In this document: piece by piece, positions 1 to 10,210 of the stretch
How positions within the stretch are numbered: position 1 is the first letter of the stretch
Layout: the number at the start of each line of letters is the position of its first letter
Program-made: the position numbers and the translations under genes
Assembly (NCBI GenBank): GCA_002286715.1
Contig: NSJX01000089.1
Location: 1-64,000 of the forward strand
Length of the DNA: 64,000 nt
Origin: Dentipellis sp. KUC8613
Taxonomy: Eukaryota > Basidiomycota > Agaricomycetes > Russulales > Hericiaceae
Direction: 5' to 3'
The notes under the pieces: model-generated
Database searches by the model: none
What the model saw: the letters and a program-made list of their open reading frames with translations, nothing else
Told to the model about the DNA's origin: nothing

Positions 1-137
1 GACATACAATTCTCATGGGCTGACGTCGTGTGGCCCATGTATGATGGGCTATGTGCACATCGGGTGGCCCATGTCTTACTGGTCAAATTGACTGAATGGG
101 CTGTACAGACAGTGATTTTCGGAAGAAGAAAGCTCAC

Positions 138-410
138 CTTGCCCACCGGATTCACTTTTGACACAAACCAATCCGGTTTGTCGTGCAGGTAATATGTGTT
201 GGGCTGGACACCAGCCTCCGCGAACGCGATCTCCACCTAATCGGAAGATCTGAAGAGATATCTAGATGTAAAAATCGTATAAACTCACGCGCTGGCAAAA
301 GGGGCTGCCCTGTGAGCCCGATCTTGTTATGAGCAAGGCGTTCAATAGACGGAGCGACAAAGATGAATACCAACCTTCGCAGAGTAGAGAGCGAATCCTT
401 GAGTAGCCAT
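138..410 (-). CDS. Omega-like glutathione S-transferase, 5' part only (GST1)
   Basis: This is the N-terminal, thioredoxin-fold half of a GST whose 3' part lies beyond the left edge of the window. Three exons are visible: 410-375 (12 codons, MATQGFALYSAK), a 21-nt microexon 309-289 (GSPFCQR) and 236-138 (33 codons, ending SKVNPVGK). Exon lengths and phases closely match the intact paralogue at 4852-5734, which fixes the model. In the paralogue the microexon reads GCPFAQR, with the omega-class catalytic Cys second. Here that residue is Ser, and a Cys sits three positions later. After exon 3 a good donor (GTGAGC) is followed by at least 137 nt with no acceptor or exon 4, where the paralogue has a 56-nt intron. 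The gene may have a longer intron or may be broken. The reading frame and promoter look intact in what is visible. Confidence 0.75.
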
Positions 411-1173
411 TGGCGACTTCGTAGTATTGTATAAAGCAGACGATGGCGGGCGGACGGAACCCGTTGACGAAGGCTTCAGTCTTTTATAGCCTTTTGTTCA
501 GCTATCCTTGGAACGGCGTCGAGTCCGAATGATCAGACTTTCGGGCGTAAGCTCTGGGCCGTGGCAAAGGGCCGAGATTGGCCTGATCCTCTCGGTCCTA
601 AAGCCATGTAGTACTCACGACTGAGATCACGTTGAACTTGCGACCACAAACATGGAGTTGGCTCTCGCTACCATCTCCATCTGGAGATTCTTCACCAGAG
701 TGTCGTATTGTACGCTGTACATATACTTGTGTCGATGCTGCAATGAGGATGGAGTATGAGACCATAGCACAAGGACGCGCCAGACCGGTCATACATGAGA
801 ATGCCTGGACCTTTTCATCCTTAACGCCGACACCGTGTAGATCTGACATCATGAGGGGTGATCTGCTGATCAAAGCATATATCGACGAGTGGGTAGTTGG
901 GGCTTGATTAGCTTGATTAGTGTGTTAAATTACGCTCGATCCGAGGAAAGAATTCCCTCGGAATCCTATGCTTTCTCCAGCTCGAAACCGTCCGCCTTAC
1001 TCAGTTCTATCCAATAATCAGAGGTGAAATCCAAACAACAAGAATTGTGAGTGGTGACCAGGTGACCAACAGTGGGCCATATCGTATTTTACATCAAATA
1101 TTGTACAATCATGAGGTGCACTTATCGCGACAGGCTTCCCTGCCTGCGCTTTGGTTCACTTTTCCGTGACCAT
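411..1173. other. Intergenic, GST1 promoter to nitrilase 1 3' end
   Basis: This stretch holds the GST1 promoter on its left and the 3' flank of nitrilase 1 on its right. Short ORFs on both strands at 598-907 overlap each other antisense and show no family resemblance. I see no supportable gene. Confidence 0.5.
481..488 (-). promoter_or_regulatory. TATA box of GST1
   Basis: On the minus strand this reads TATAAAAG, about 71-78 bp upstream of the GST1 start codon at 410. The other three genes of the duplicated GST/nitrilase block have a comparable element at nearly the same distance, which supports the choice of start. Confidence 0.6.
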
Positions 1174-2684
1174 TCAAAGCTCGTTCTTGACATCAGCAAG
1201 GCGGCTCTCGAGCTCGGCCTGCTCTTCCTCGTCGCCGTATTCGACGGGGCGCCAGTTCTTTCCGTGCGCGACGAGATGCATCAAGTCATGGCGAGAGCTG
1301 TGACGCGGCGATGAGATAAAGCGCAGCCGAGAGGTATTCGGAAAGACGGACTAGTTGCCCATCTGATCAGCGACAATCTTGACTGTTGCAATCGCGTCGA
1401 GAGAGATCTCCGCGATAGCAGTCTGCTCGACACCAGGGTCGATGGGCGGGGTGAGCGCAGAGCCATCAGGGCCGTAGATCTGTAGCACACAAGTCAGAAT
1501 CGTGCCAAAGAGTTGGCGAACACCAAGAACAAGACGTACGGTAGTAAACCCGCCGCCGGGGAATTCGAACCAAGGGTACCCCTTGATCTTCATGAGCTCA
1601 GCACCCTCCACGCTGACGGTGTGGCAGCAGACGAGGCCGAAGCAGCCACCTTCCATGGCAACGCTGCGCGTCATGCTGCTTGAGGCTTCGCCGGAGACGA
1701 TGTAGGGAGATCCGCCAGCGCCGGGCTTGAAAGCTGGCCACCAGCCGCCGACAAAGATCTGGGGGTACTGAGAGTAGAAGTGCAACTTGAGCGCGGGCTG
1801 ATGGCGAGGTAATCAGCTTCGGGTTACACCGAATCAGGTCAGATATGATTCTAACCTGCATGTGCTCCCAGCAGTTGAGAGAGCCAAGTCGACCGTAAGG
1901 AGTCTGTACGACGTTATGAATAGATTGAGCTGCGCGCAAAATAAAATTGTCAAAAACCGACAAAACCAAAAGACAAGGATGCAAGTGACTAACCGCTTCC
2001 GTCGCCGAAAATGGTCTTCTCGTAGTGAGTAGGCTTGATCTTACGACGATGGTTAGCAATCTCGCCGCTGCAATTCTAGTAGTCAGATGAAGCATCTCAT
2101 AATAAAAGATCAAACATACGCGGCGGAGATAGTGACTTGAGCCTAGATAAACCATAGTCAGAACAGATCGCACGTGCGTGAGAGATGGGCGTACAATGTA
2201 AAGTGAGCCTCCGTCACGCTCCGAGAAGCCAAGGACGACCCACACGCCGAGCTTCTTCACTGCCGCGCGGATCCGATCCATCTCAGGCGAGTGAACCGCC
2301 AGCGAGTTTGCGTGGTACCTCGCGAGGATGTCCTGAGACTCGACAAAGTTATTACACCACGGCGTCCATGGGTAGCCTGCGGACATACGGAGGCGGGTGA
2401 CAGGGCGTCGTGAAGATGCAGTTCGCCCGTGAGGGAGAGGGGAGGCGCACCTGGGATGAAGACCTCGGGAAGGCCGATGATCTTAGCGCCTTGCGCAGCG
2501 GCCTCTGAGACCAGACGGATCGTCTTGTCGACGCCGCCTTGCAAGTCGAGCCAGACACTGGAGGGAAAACGTTCAACGAGTGTATGCGGCGGTGATTACG
2601 GTAAGTCACTTACGGTTCAGCTTGAACAGCAGCAACCTTGAACTTGCGTGGGTCGCTGTTGCTGGGGGTAAGATTGACAGGCAT
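1174..2684 (-). CDS. Nitrilase / cyanide hydratase-like C-N hydrolase (copy 1)
   Basis: A fungal nitrilase-superfamily enzyme expected to hydrolyse a nitrile, or hydrate cyanide, with a Glu-Lys-Cys triad. All three motifs are visible after splicing: [12 protein letters not shown] carries the Glu, [12 protein letters not shown] the Lys and SLNCWEHMQ the Cys. Exon 1 is 2684-2614 (starting [20 protein letters not shown]), exon 2 is 2557-2451 and exon 3 is 2376-2195. A 23-nt exon follows at 2142-2120, then further short exons, ending with LADVKNEL and TGA at 1174-1176. The stop after DQMGN near 1351 is not the end: a GT donor there joins to a final exon reading [16 protein letters not shown], as in copy 2. 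The copies share exon structure and differ at a modest number of residues. The substrate (aromatic nitrile, aliphatic nitrile or HCN) cannot be told from sequence. Confidence 0.92.
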
Positions 2685-2759
2685 GTTGATCCTTGTGAGT
2701 GTGGTGTGTACTCGGTAGGCAGGTTGTGGGAGTCTGAAGGAGGAAATAAATCGGTTGCT

Positions 2760-2767
2760 TATTTATA
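2760..2767 (-). promoter_or_regulatory. TATA box of nitrilase 1
   Basis: TATAAATA on the minus strand, about 76-83 bp upstream of the ATG. The same octamer occurs at 8329-8336 before nitrilase 2, so it was kept since the duplication. Confidence 0.65.
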
Positions 2768-3599
2768 CTCTGAGAAATCGTGGCCAGAAACCAGAGCTCC
2801 GACGACCCTGAGCAGCAGTCTGAAAAGGGCAAAGTCATGTTGCCACCCGACATGTCGGCTGCAGTCACTGTCACTGACATGACTCTCCTTATGCCTGCAG
2901 AGATGCAGATCACGCGGGCTCGGACGGGTACGGAAGAGTGGTATGCGCAGCCCCGCATGAAGTCCTTCATTGCGAGTAACGGCACGCGATCGATTCGTCC
3001 TAGGTGAGGTGGCCAAGGAGACTAGGGAGCAATAGAACGCATCAGCACTTCGCAAGAACTCCGCCACAGTGGCGGCATGGCGTTTGGATCGCGCAAGCTC
3101 TTCGGAGAGGATCGATACGAAATGAAGTTGACCGGAGGAACTAGGAGGAGTCGTATGTGCGAGGCGTACTCTGGATCAAGAAAAACTTGGTGAAAATAAA
3201 TTTACCGCAGTGGCCACAACTAGAACTTTGACATGTGCGAAGCACAGGCACAATGTCGGGCGACGACTCAGGGCACAGTGGTTTTTAGGAAGCGGTCCGA
3301 TTTTAGTGTCGAGTATATTGACTCAATGTAGTATTCGAGACGGCATTGAGTAAATGATCTGGTGCCGACAACTACCCCTCAGATTGTCAGGAAACGCAGA
3401 AGAACACGTCGTTCGTACGGGCACTTCACCTCATGCTAGTGACACTCGACGTTGGCGAAAAAGATAGTTATATGATCAGATAGGTTTGCAGGGCTGAATC
3501 GGCCCTGTCGAATGCGAAAACTGTACGGTCTGATAAATCGCAGCGACAATTCAGCAGGAGAAAATCACTCGCCTAGGTCTGTTCTCCACCATCGATATC
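2768..3599. other. Upstream flank of nitrilase 1
   Basis: This is the 5' flank of nitrilase 1. Short overlapping ORFs on both strands at 2780-3070 look non-coding. Nothing else is supportable. Confidence 0.4.
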
Positions 3600-4150
3600 G
3601 TTTCGGGTCGGCATAAGACTTCCTTCGCTGGGATCAATCAGCAATGGAGAAGCTCGGAACGTTACCAATGTTGCACGTGCATGTATTGTAACGGCACGTA
3701 GTCGATGGGGACAGACAGGCGCCACGAAGCCGCCGAATCTCCAATAAACTTCTGTAGAGAAGGCGCGACAGCGGAGGTCGGTGCAAGGATGTGACCAACA
3801 TTGCCAGCAGCACGGGAAGAGTAGGCGCCGTACGTTCCGATTGTCTCCGAGACCGGGCCAATTGTGCGTCCTGAGGGCCCTGACTGGTTGCCAGCATGGG
3901 TATGAGCATCGAGGCGAGCCTATACTGATCCAGGCGAAGGCTTCTGATACCCAAATCCCTAGGCTGACTGGATGCGAGAGCATAATTGCATCGGCAGTAA
4001 CGGGCAGGTCGGGTCATCCTAGCGAATTCCGAATTATCTGGATCGAGGGAAAGATGCAGAAAATCAGTAACAGACGACGAGCCATGTAACAGGCTTACAA
4101 TCATTTATCCATCTTCATCGTCGCCCACGAGGACCCTGTGCTCGCACGGA
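3600..4150 (-). other. Conserved duplicated segment X1, possible small or decayed gene
   Basis: This segment is alignable to 9100-9740 in unit B. The clearest shared block reads, on the minus strand, SLDPDNSEFAR in both copies. A second shared block reads GHILAPT here and GDILAPT in copy X2. A third lies just upstream, near 4090-4150: conceptual reading of both copies ends in a short frame with matching stop positions (MKMDK and EMNG, each followed by TGA). No domain is recognisable, and the blocks do not sit in one continuous frame. It could be a small spliced gene, a relic, or conserved regulatory DNA. Confidence 0.35.
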
Positions 4151-4851
4151 CTTGGCTGGCTGCTATAGGACAGACGTCAGCTATGGTCCGGTGCTTGACC
4201 GGTCGTTTTTGGCCACACGCCGTGACATTCCCCATGAGAATGTCTTATATTGAATGAATGAGGACATGCCGCGATTCGAGAAGACTGTGGACGCGCTGAT
4301 GGAGGTTTCGCGGATATTATAGACGTGGCAGAAAATTGATATACACAGACAGCCGCCCGGAGCATGGCGTCGTGCGGCCATCCTCCGGGGCGTAGGCGAA
4401 TTGCCGGAGTTGCGAGAATCGACGTTGTCGCGATGGTCGAGGCTTCTCTAAACCGCACGAAATCTAGTCGTCGGTCGTCGAAGAAAGGACTTATCAAAAA
4501 GCGTTGAGACGGCGAATTCCGAGCTGAGTAGGATTTTGGACTTAGAAATTCTACTTATTGGGTTTTTATTTAATCTTATCGAATTAATCAGTTCATCTCA
4601 ATGAAAGTGCGTCCTTGAGCTTCATAGATCGTGGCTCATCGATTTCTTTTACTTTCACTGAGTTTAGACGCAGATCCTTTCCCAACAAACGAAATATGCA
4701 AAAGCATTCTATTCCATACGGCTCGGAATCAATTCAGAGAACCTAACACAACCCACGGCATTCAGCACGATATTCGGATTCTACTTGCTGTCCCTGGACA
4801 AACCCGCCCTTGCGTGCTTCTCCAAGGTGACCTGGACCGTACGATTAAGTG
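4151..4851. other. Junction between duplication units A and B
   Basis: This region separates segment X1 from the 3' end of GST2. It contains an AT-richer stretch near 4540-4600 that stands out from the flanks. The minus-strand ORF at 4177-4497 has no family resemblance. I see no supportable gene. Confidence 0.4.
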
Positions 4852-5734
4852 TTACATTAAAGAATCTTCGAAAGAAAGCCATGTGCTGCTCACCGCGTCA
4901 TAAGTAGCCTTGAAGCTCGGGCGCGCCGAGATATCCTTCCAATACTGCTGCAGCCGCGCAAACTCGGGGCTCTCGAACAGCTGCTTGTGAATCTTCAGGC
5001 CCTCGCCGACGGGGTATCTCCCGAGGTCATTACCAAAAAAGACGTCCGCACGGCCGATAAATGGGGCGATCGCGGCATCTGCAATCGAGAACTCGGAGCC
5101 GATTGCCCATCCGCCGCCAGGGGGCAGCAAGGCCTGCACGTTCTTGAAGTCCTGGATGACCGCCTCGGCTCCCTCGCCTTTCATCACCAGCCCAAAGACG
5201 GACGAAGGGATGGTGGAGGCGCGCTCAATGAAGAAGCGGGCGCGGGCGCGGTCGACGGGAGTCTTTGGAGACAGGTTCGAGTCGGGAAAGATATCGACGG
5301 CGAACTCCAGTAAGACGAGCGATTCAGTGAGCTTGACCGACTCGGGAGAGGGGTTCTCGGGAGTGACCTTCGGGCCGCCGTATGCGATGGCAGGGACCTG
5401 TGCTTGTATTTCAGACGTAGGGAAGATGTAAGCTTGATGAAACAAGAACGCACCTTGCCCACAGGATTGACCTTGGACAGATACCAGTCTGGCTTGTTGC
5501 GCAGATCGACAAAATATTTTGTCGGGTGGACACCAGCCTCTTCAAATGCAATTTCGACCTGGAGGCTGCATCTGAGAGGTCATATGAGTAGATACGCAGG
5601 ATGGACTCACGCGCTGCGCGAAGGGGCAGCCCTGCAAGTACCGATAGAGCGATCAATCAGGACAGCAAACTAATGGAGAGTTATAGAATCAAACAGACCA
5701 CGGCGGTGTAAAAGGTAAGCTCTTCAGTGGACAT
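4852..5734 (-). CDS. Omega-like glutathione S-transferase (GST2)
   Basis: A cytosolic GST of the fungal omega-like type, expected to use an active-site Cys for thioltransferase or deglutathionylation chemistry. Exons are 5734-5699 (MSTEELTFYTAV), a 21-nt microexon 5631-5611 (GCPFAQR, the catalytic Cys motif), 5558-5454 (ending SKVNPVGK) and 5397-4852, giving about 235 residues, normal for the family. The exon 3/4 junction gives VGK-VPAIAYGGP, with the cis-Pro of the glutathione site. The C-terminal helical domain includes SEFSIADAAIAPFIGRAD. The last codons (VSSTWLSFEDSLM) follow a possible GTGAGC donor, so an extra 3' intron with a different C-terminus cannot be excluded. It lies about 1 kb downstream of nitrilase 2 on the same strand. 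Confidence 0.9.
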
Positions 5735-5797
5735 TGCTGATTGTCGTGTTGTACGAAATGGGGTCCGGTGGATGAAGACCTGGGATCGAACCTCGGG

Positions 5798-5805
5798 TTT
5801 TTATA
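5798..5805 (-). promoter_or_regulatory. TATA box of GST2
   Basis: TATAAAAA on the minus strand, 64-71 bp upstream of the ATG at 5734, matching the position of the GST1 element. Confidence 0.6.
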
Positions 5806-6753
5806 CAGTGGAAGCAGTCGTGTCTGAAACGCGATATCCGAGTTTGCGATATCAGTCTATCATCTTACTGTCGCACACGTCATTTTGTTGACCACACATT
5901 CAACTCGGGTTGCTCAGCAGATGAGTACGGCTTTTCTAGAATGTGCTTGTCCCTCTGCCATGCGCTTAAACTCACATCGAAGTTGCAGCAGGAACATAGC
6001 TTCGTGTAGGACGTTTGATGATTGCTGTTACGTTCTGACGGGGACTATCCGCCGAGGGGCTGTTTAGTAAGACATTAGGTGCCCTGTGGCGCTGTTATCA
6101 TCGATGCGTCGGTAGGGCCAAGCCGGGCGGCCGTTGGTACGCGTACTCACATTTCTAGGTTCCTGGAAGACCTTTCATTGCTGACAGCAACGAATGAGTC
6201 ACCAGTGTGCGTCAGTAGCGTTCGAAACCTGATCAATACAGCGCTCAAGAATATTGAGTAACCGAAACCACGTCATTTGGTGTTTCAACCTTCCACTGAA
6301 AACTCGACGAGCTGAGGCACTACTGTGCAATGTCAAATTTGCACGCGTATGAGTCCGTGTAGCTTAGAATTCTGAGGAAAACAACGTCACATCATCACAT
6401 GCAAGATCAGAAGAGCAGTCTCACCTCGAGAAGCCAATGCAATCGTCTCAAAGCGAGTTGGGCGTCAGCGCTGCAGTGACTTGCATACAGTTGAAGCGCC
6501 GGAGACGGAAGATTCCGAGGGGCCGATTTGCACTCCGACCGCAGACACCGAAGAGCCTGGCTTCAATTATGGCAGTCAGACGAAGGAAAACCAGCCTACG
6601 ATCTCGTGTGGGCAGGCTGAGTCCAAAGGGCGCGGCTCAGCAAGAGAGGCATAAAGTGAATGAGGGCCGTATGAACGCAGAACACTATTCCATTCGACGC
6701 TAATACTGTACATGTTAAGTGCCTCTTCGCTTCGCTTTCATTTTGTGAACGGT
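5806..6753. other. Intergenic, GST2 promoter to nitrilase 2 3' end
   Basis: The region holds the GST2 upstream flank and the 3' flank of nitrilase 2. Plus-strand ORFs at 5885-6261 and 6437-6703 are short, basic and without recognisable domains. I see no supportable gene. Confidence 0.4.
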
Positions 6754-8259
6754 TCAGAGCACATTTTTCACATCAGCGATGCGAGCGTCGAGCTCCGTCT
6801 GCTCTTCCTCGTCACCGTATTCAACAGGGCGCCAGTTCTTTCCGTGAGCGACGAGATGCATGAGGTCGTGGCGAGAGCTGCGAAAACATAATGAGAAACG
6901 CCGTTATTCAAGCAAACCGAAAGACAACGCACTAGTTGCCCATTTGGTCCGCGACGATCTTAACCTGTGATATCGCATCGAGGGAAATCTCCGCGATGGC
7001 AGTCTCCTCAACGCCGGGGTCGATGGGCGGAGTGAGCGCTGAACCGTCGGGGCCGTAGATCTGCGACACACGCGTCAGCACTTCATGCGAACTGCGCAAG
7101 GGTATGCACGAACAGTGGTAAACCCGCCACCAGGGAACTCGAACCATGGGTAGCCTTTCATCTTCATGGTCTCCGATCCCTGCTCGCTGACAGTGTGACA
7201 GCAGACGAGGCCGAAGCAGCCGCCCTCCATCGCGACCATCTGCGTCATGCGACTCGAGGCCTCGCCGGAAACAATGTAAGGCGAGCCACCTGCGCCAGGC
7301 TTGAAGGCAGGCCACCAGCCCCCGACGAAGATCTGAGGATATTGAGAGAAGAAGTGAAGCTTGAGAGCAGGCTAAGACGGGTGTGAAGAGTGTTCAGCGA
7401 CAGATATTTTTCGATGAAGTTGGAAATCGACAAACCTGGATGTGCTCCCAGCAGTTGAGGGAACCCAGACGACCGTAGGGTGTCTGTACGACATTATGGA
7501 TGGATTGGGCTATGCGGCATAGCCGAATCATCAATACGGGACGTATCATAGGGAAGAGCGCGGAAGACTGACCACTTCCATCACCGAAGATGGTCTTTTC
7601 GTAGTGAGTGGGTTTGATCTTACGGCGATGGTTCACAATCTCGCCGCTATCGCCTATCGGTCAATGCATCCTCTGTATCCAAGATCAAAACTTACGCAGA
7701 AGAGATAGTGACTTGGGCCTGAACATACGACGGTAAGAATGAGAAACACGCTCGGGACGGTGGGCTTACAATGTAAAGCGATCCGCCATCACGCTCCGAG
7801 AACCCAAGAACAATCCACACGCCAAGTTCTTTCACTGCCGCACGAATGCGGTCCATCTCGGGCGAGTGCACCGCCAGCGAGTTCGCTTGGTACTTCGCGA
7901 GGACGTCCTGACACTCGACAAAGTTATTACACCACGGAGTCCATGGGTAACCTGCGGACATACGGGGGCGGGAGCCAGGGCATCGTGAAGATGCAATTCG
8001 CCCGTCAGGGAGAATGGAGGCGCACCTGGGATGAAGACTTCGGGCAGGCCGATGATCTTAGCGCCTTTTTCGGCAGCCTCTGTGACCAGGCGGATCGTCT
8101 TGTCGACACCACCTTGCAAGTCGAGCCAGGCGCTGAGCGTTGGGTTGCCAGTGAGATCGTGCGACAAAGCATATAGAGGTACACTTACGGTTCAGCCTGA
8201 ACTGCCGCAACCTTGAACTTGCGCGGGTCACTGTTGCTGGGGGTGAGGTTGACCGGCAT
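6754..8259 (-). CDS. Nitrilase / cyanide hydratase-like C-N hydrolase (copy 2)
   Basis: Paralogue of the nitrilase at 1174-2684 with the same exon plan. It starts [20 protein letters not shown] at 8259 and ends RIADVKNVL with TGA at 6754-6756. The catalytic Glu (GLPEVFIPG), Lys ([11 protein letters not shown]) and Cys (SLNCWEH) motifs are all present. Substitutions from copy 1 are mostly conservative, for example [14 protein letters not shown] against [14 protein letters not shown], and AAEKGAKI against AAAQGAKI. Both copies appear functional, since no stop or frameshift is seen in the spliced frame. It shares the minus strand with GST2 and has its own TATA box, so the two are separate transcripts rather than an operon. 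Confidence 0.92.
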
Positions 8260-8328
8260 GTTGGTTCGCCTTTTTGTTCTTCTGAGGTGGGTCGTAGGAC
8301 TCGTTGGGATACGCAGAAGCAGCCAGCC

Positions 8329-8336
8329 TATTTATA
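8329..8336 (-). promoter_or_regulatory. TATA box of nitrilase 2
   Basis: TATAAATA on the minus strand, 70-77 bp upstream of the ATG at 8259. It is identical to the element before nitrilase 1. Confidence 0.65.
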
Positions 8337-9099
8337 TTGTGAGGTCCCCACAGTCAGAAGCCAAGCCTAACAGAATCCTGAATAATGATCGACAGAAGGA
8401 GAAGCGGAGGCACCAGCTGACATGCGGAGGAGCGGTCGCCGACATGACTGTCCTTCACGCCTGGGAAGGCGTAGATCATGCGGCCTCGGGCAGATGCGGA
8501 AGAAGACTTCTGCATGGCGTTGCTTCCCATCGCAGGTAAATGTATTCGACCTGTTCATTCTGGGTAGGGAGTGGCGCAAGCAACTGAGCTACGCTCGGGG
8601 AAGAACACATTCTGAGCATGATCTTCCGTCACAGAAGCGTCGCCATGACGTACGAGTAGTGCGAGACAAACGCCACAACCCGTTTTTCGGAGAAGGTCGC
8701 CATTAGATAAATTCTGATTGGTGAACACATGAGACTGTGCGGATATGAGGCGCTGTAGTTCGTGATAAGCCTGACGAAGAGCGTCGCGGGAGGATAAAAG
8801 AAAGCAGAACCTTGATACATGCGACGTACGAGGCAGATGATAGAGGAAAACTCAGGGAAGCAGAAGCCAGGTGAAAGTAATCCGGGAGCACTGCTGACAC
8901 TGCTGGCTATCAGCTATCAAATACAACTTGAATGAAACCATACGGTACGTACAGGTGGCCTTATTCATCCATCTGGCCCGATTGTAAACCCGATGTTATG
9001 TTGGGACCAGATACGGCTGCGGAGCCCGCAGAGATTCGTCGGATCAGTAAGCGCTTTCGATGGCAGATAGAGTAAGAGCTTCACCAGAAACGAAGCACT
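8337..9099. other. Upstream flank of nitrilase 2
   Basis: This is the 5' flank of nitrilase 2. The small ORFs on both strands (8367-8900) overlap antisense and carry no known motif. Nothing else is supportable. Confidence 0.4.
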
Positions 9100-9740
9100 T
9101 ATACGCCATGACTCGGGGAATGGGGTATATGCCGCGGCCGAGTGATTAAATAAACATTGTTGACATCGCTCGCAGAGGCTACTTCATCCTTATCCCGTGA
9201 GTAATCGCAACAAAGAATCGGCGAAAAGATAGTGTTTACCTCCAACTTTCCTAACGTAACCACTGATTCACTTGTGTATATCCCGATGATGCCGGCGGAC
9301 AACCAGAGATCCGCGGAAGGACTATGGCGACGAAAGGTTGGTGCAAGGATGTCACCAACGTCGCAATAGCACGGGAAGTGTGAGTGTGTAGGCACTGTAA
9401 TATCCGATTCTCTCCGACATCGGGGTATGTGTGCCCCTTGAGTAGCCCTGTCAACACGACCGTGTGAGAATCTGAGGCCTGAACGCGGAGACGATTCCAT
9501 TCTGACCCAGGGTAAGGCTTCTGATCCTGACATGCGCGAGCGAGCTTCCCTCACCTGACCGGACACGTTGGACACATCTTTGCTTCTGCAACGGTAGAAC
9601 TTCCGTGCGAATTCCGAATTATCTGGATCAAGAGATACACGCGGATGAACATGAGAGCTGAAATCAGATAATGAACGTGAAAAGCGTACAATCATCCGTT
9701 CATCTCCTTCTTTACCGAAGACGAGCCTGCATTCGCGTTC
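9100..9740 (-). other. Conserved duplicated segment X2, possible small or decayed gene
   Basis: Counterpart of X1. A 198-codon minus-strand ORF (9099-9695) contains the shared block SLDPDNSEFAR and continues to GDILAPT and a hydrophobic stretch around ADLWLSAGIIGIYTSESVV. An upstream short frame (9692-9800) contains a hydrophobic LSFLPLAFSEVNANAG and ends at a stop that aligns with the one in X1. Conservation at these points suggests coding or regulatory value, but I recognise no family. Confidence 0.35.
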
Positions 9741-10210
9741 ACTTCGCTGAAAGCCAGAGGCAGGAATGACAGGTGCACCATGCAGAGATATCGTAGTCTC
9801 TCTCTCTGTTTTTTTTTTCTGGTCCTGAGGATCCAGTGAGGGAATCCGACGTGAGGAGGAGACAGAGCCCCCATGTCGTAGACGTCACAGTCGACGGCAA
9901 GAGAAAAAGCGTCGAATAAGCGCCCGGAATGTGGCGTCCGGAACCTTCAACCGGGCCTTAGGCGCCAAGGCTTTTTGTCTGGAAATGCGGCATCGTTACA
10001 TAGGATTACATCAAATCCTGTCGCCTCTTAGATTACACAATCTGATATCATAGTAGCTGCTACTGAAATTCGACCCATTAATTTGTACTGTGGACCGTAA
10101 TATTACAGTAATCATTTAAATTTGCTCAGAGGCGCTCTAGACTACTCGAAGATATACGCCAACCTTCTATTGAGCGAAGTAGTGTCGAGAACGTGAAGAT
10201 ACGTACAACC
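9741..10210. other. Intergenic, 3' flank of CPSF160
   Basis: The part near 10000-10200 is AT-richer, as expected for a terminator and polyadenylation region downstream of the minus-strand CPSF160 gene. No gene is seen. Confidence 0.4.

Larger units (their letters stand above)
1..4110. repeat. Segmental duplication, unit A (GST1 - nitrilase 1 - segment X1)
   Basis: Unit A holds the same three elements in the same order and orientation as unit B at 4852-9740: a GST, a nitrilase and a non-annotated conserved segment upstream of the nitrilase. Offsets between matching points are about 5.3 kb for the GSTs, 5,575 bp for the nitrilase starts and about 5.5-5.6 kb for the X segments. The nitrilase exons remain very similar, while the intergenic DNA has largely diverged, so the duplication is old. 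The left boundary lies outside the window and the right boundary is approximate. Confidence 0.75.
4852..9740. repeat. Segmental duplication, unit B (GST2 - nitrilase 2 - segment X2)
   Basis: This is the second copy of the GST/nitrilase/X unit, complete within the window, with all genes on the minus strand. See unit A for offsets. Both coding genes look intact here, so unit B is the reference for reading unit A. The right boundary is approximate. Confidence 0.75.

Noticed and set aside
1351..1353. In-frame TAG after DQMGN in nitrilase 1 as a premature end
   Set aside because: The TA belongs to a Tyr codon split by an intron (donor GTCCGT, acceptor CACAG). The same arrangement in copy 2 leads to the conserved [16 protein letters not shown] exon.
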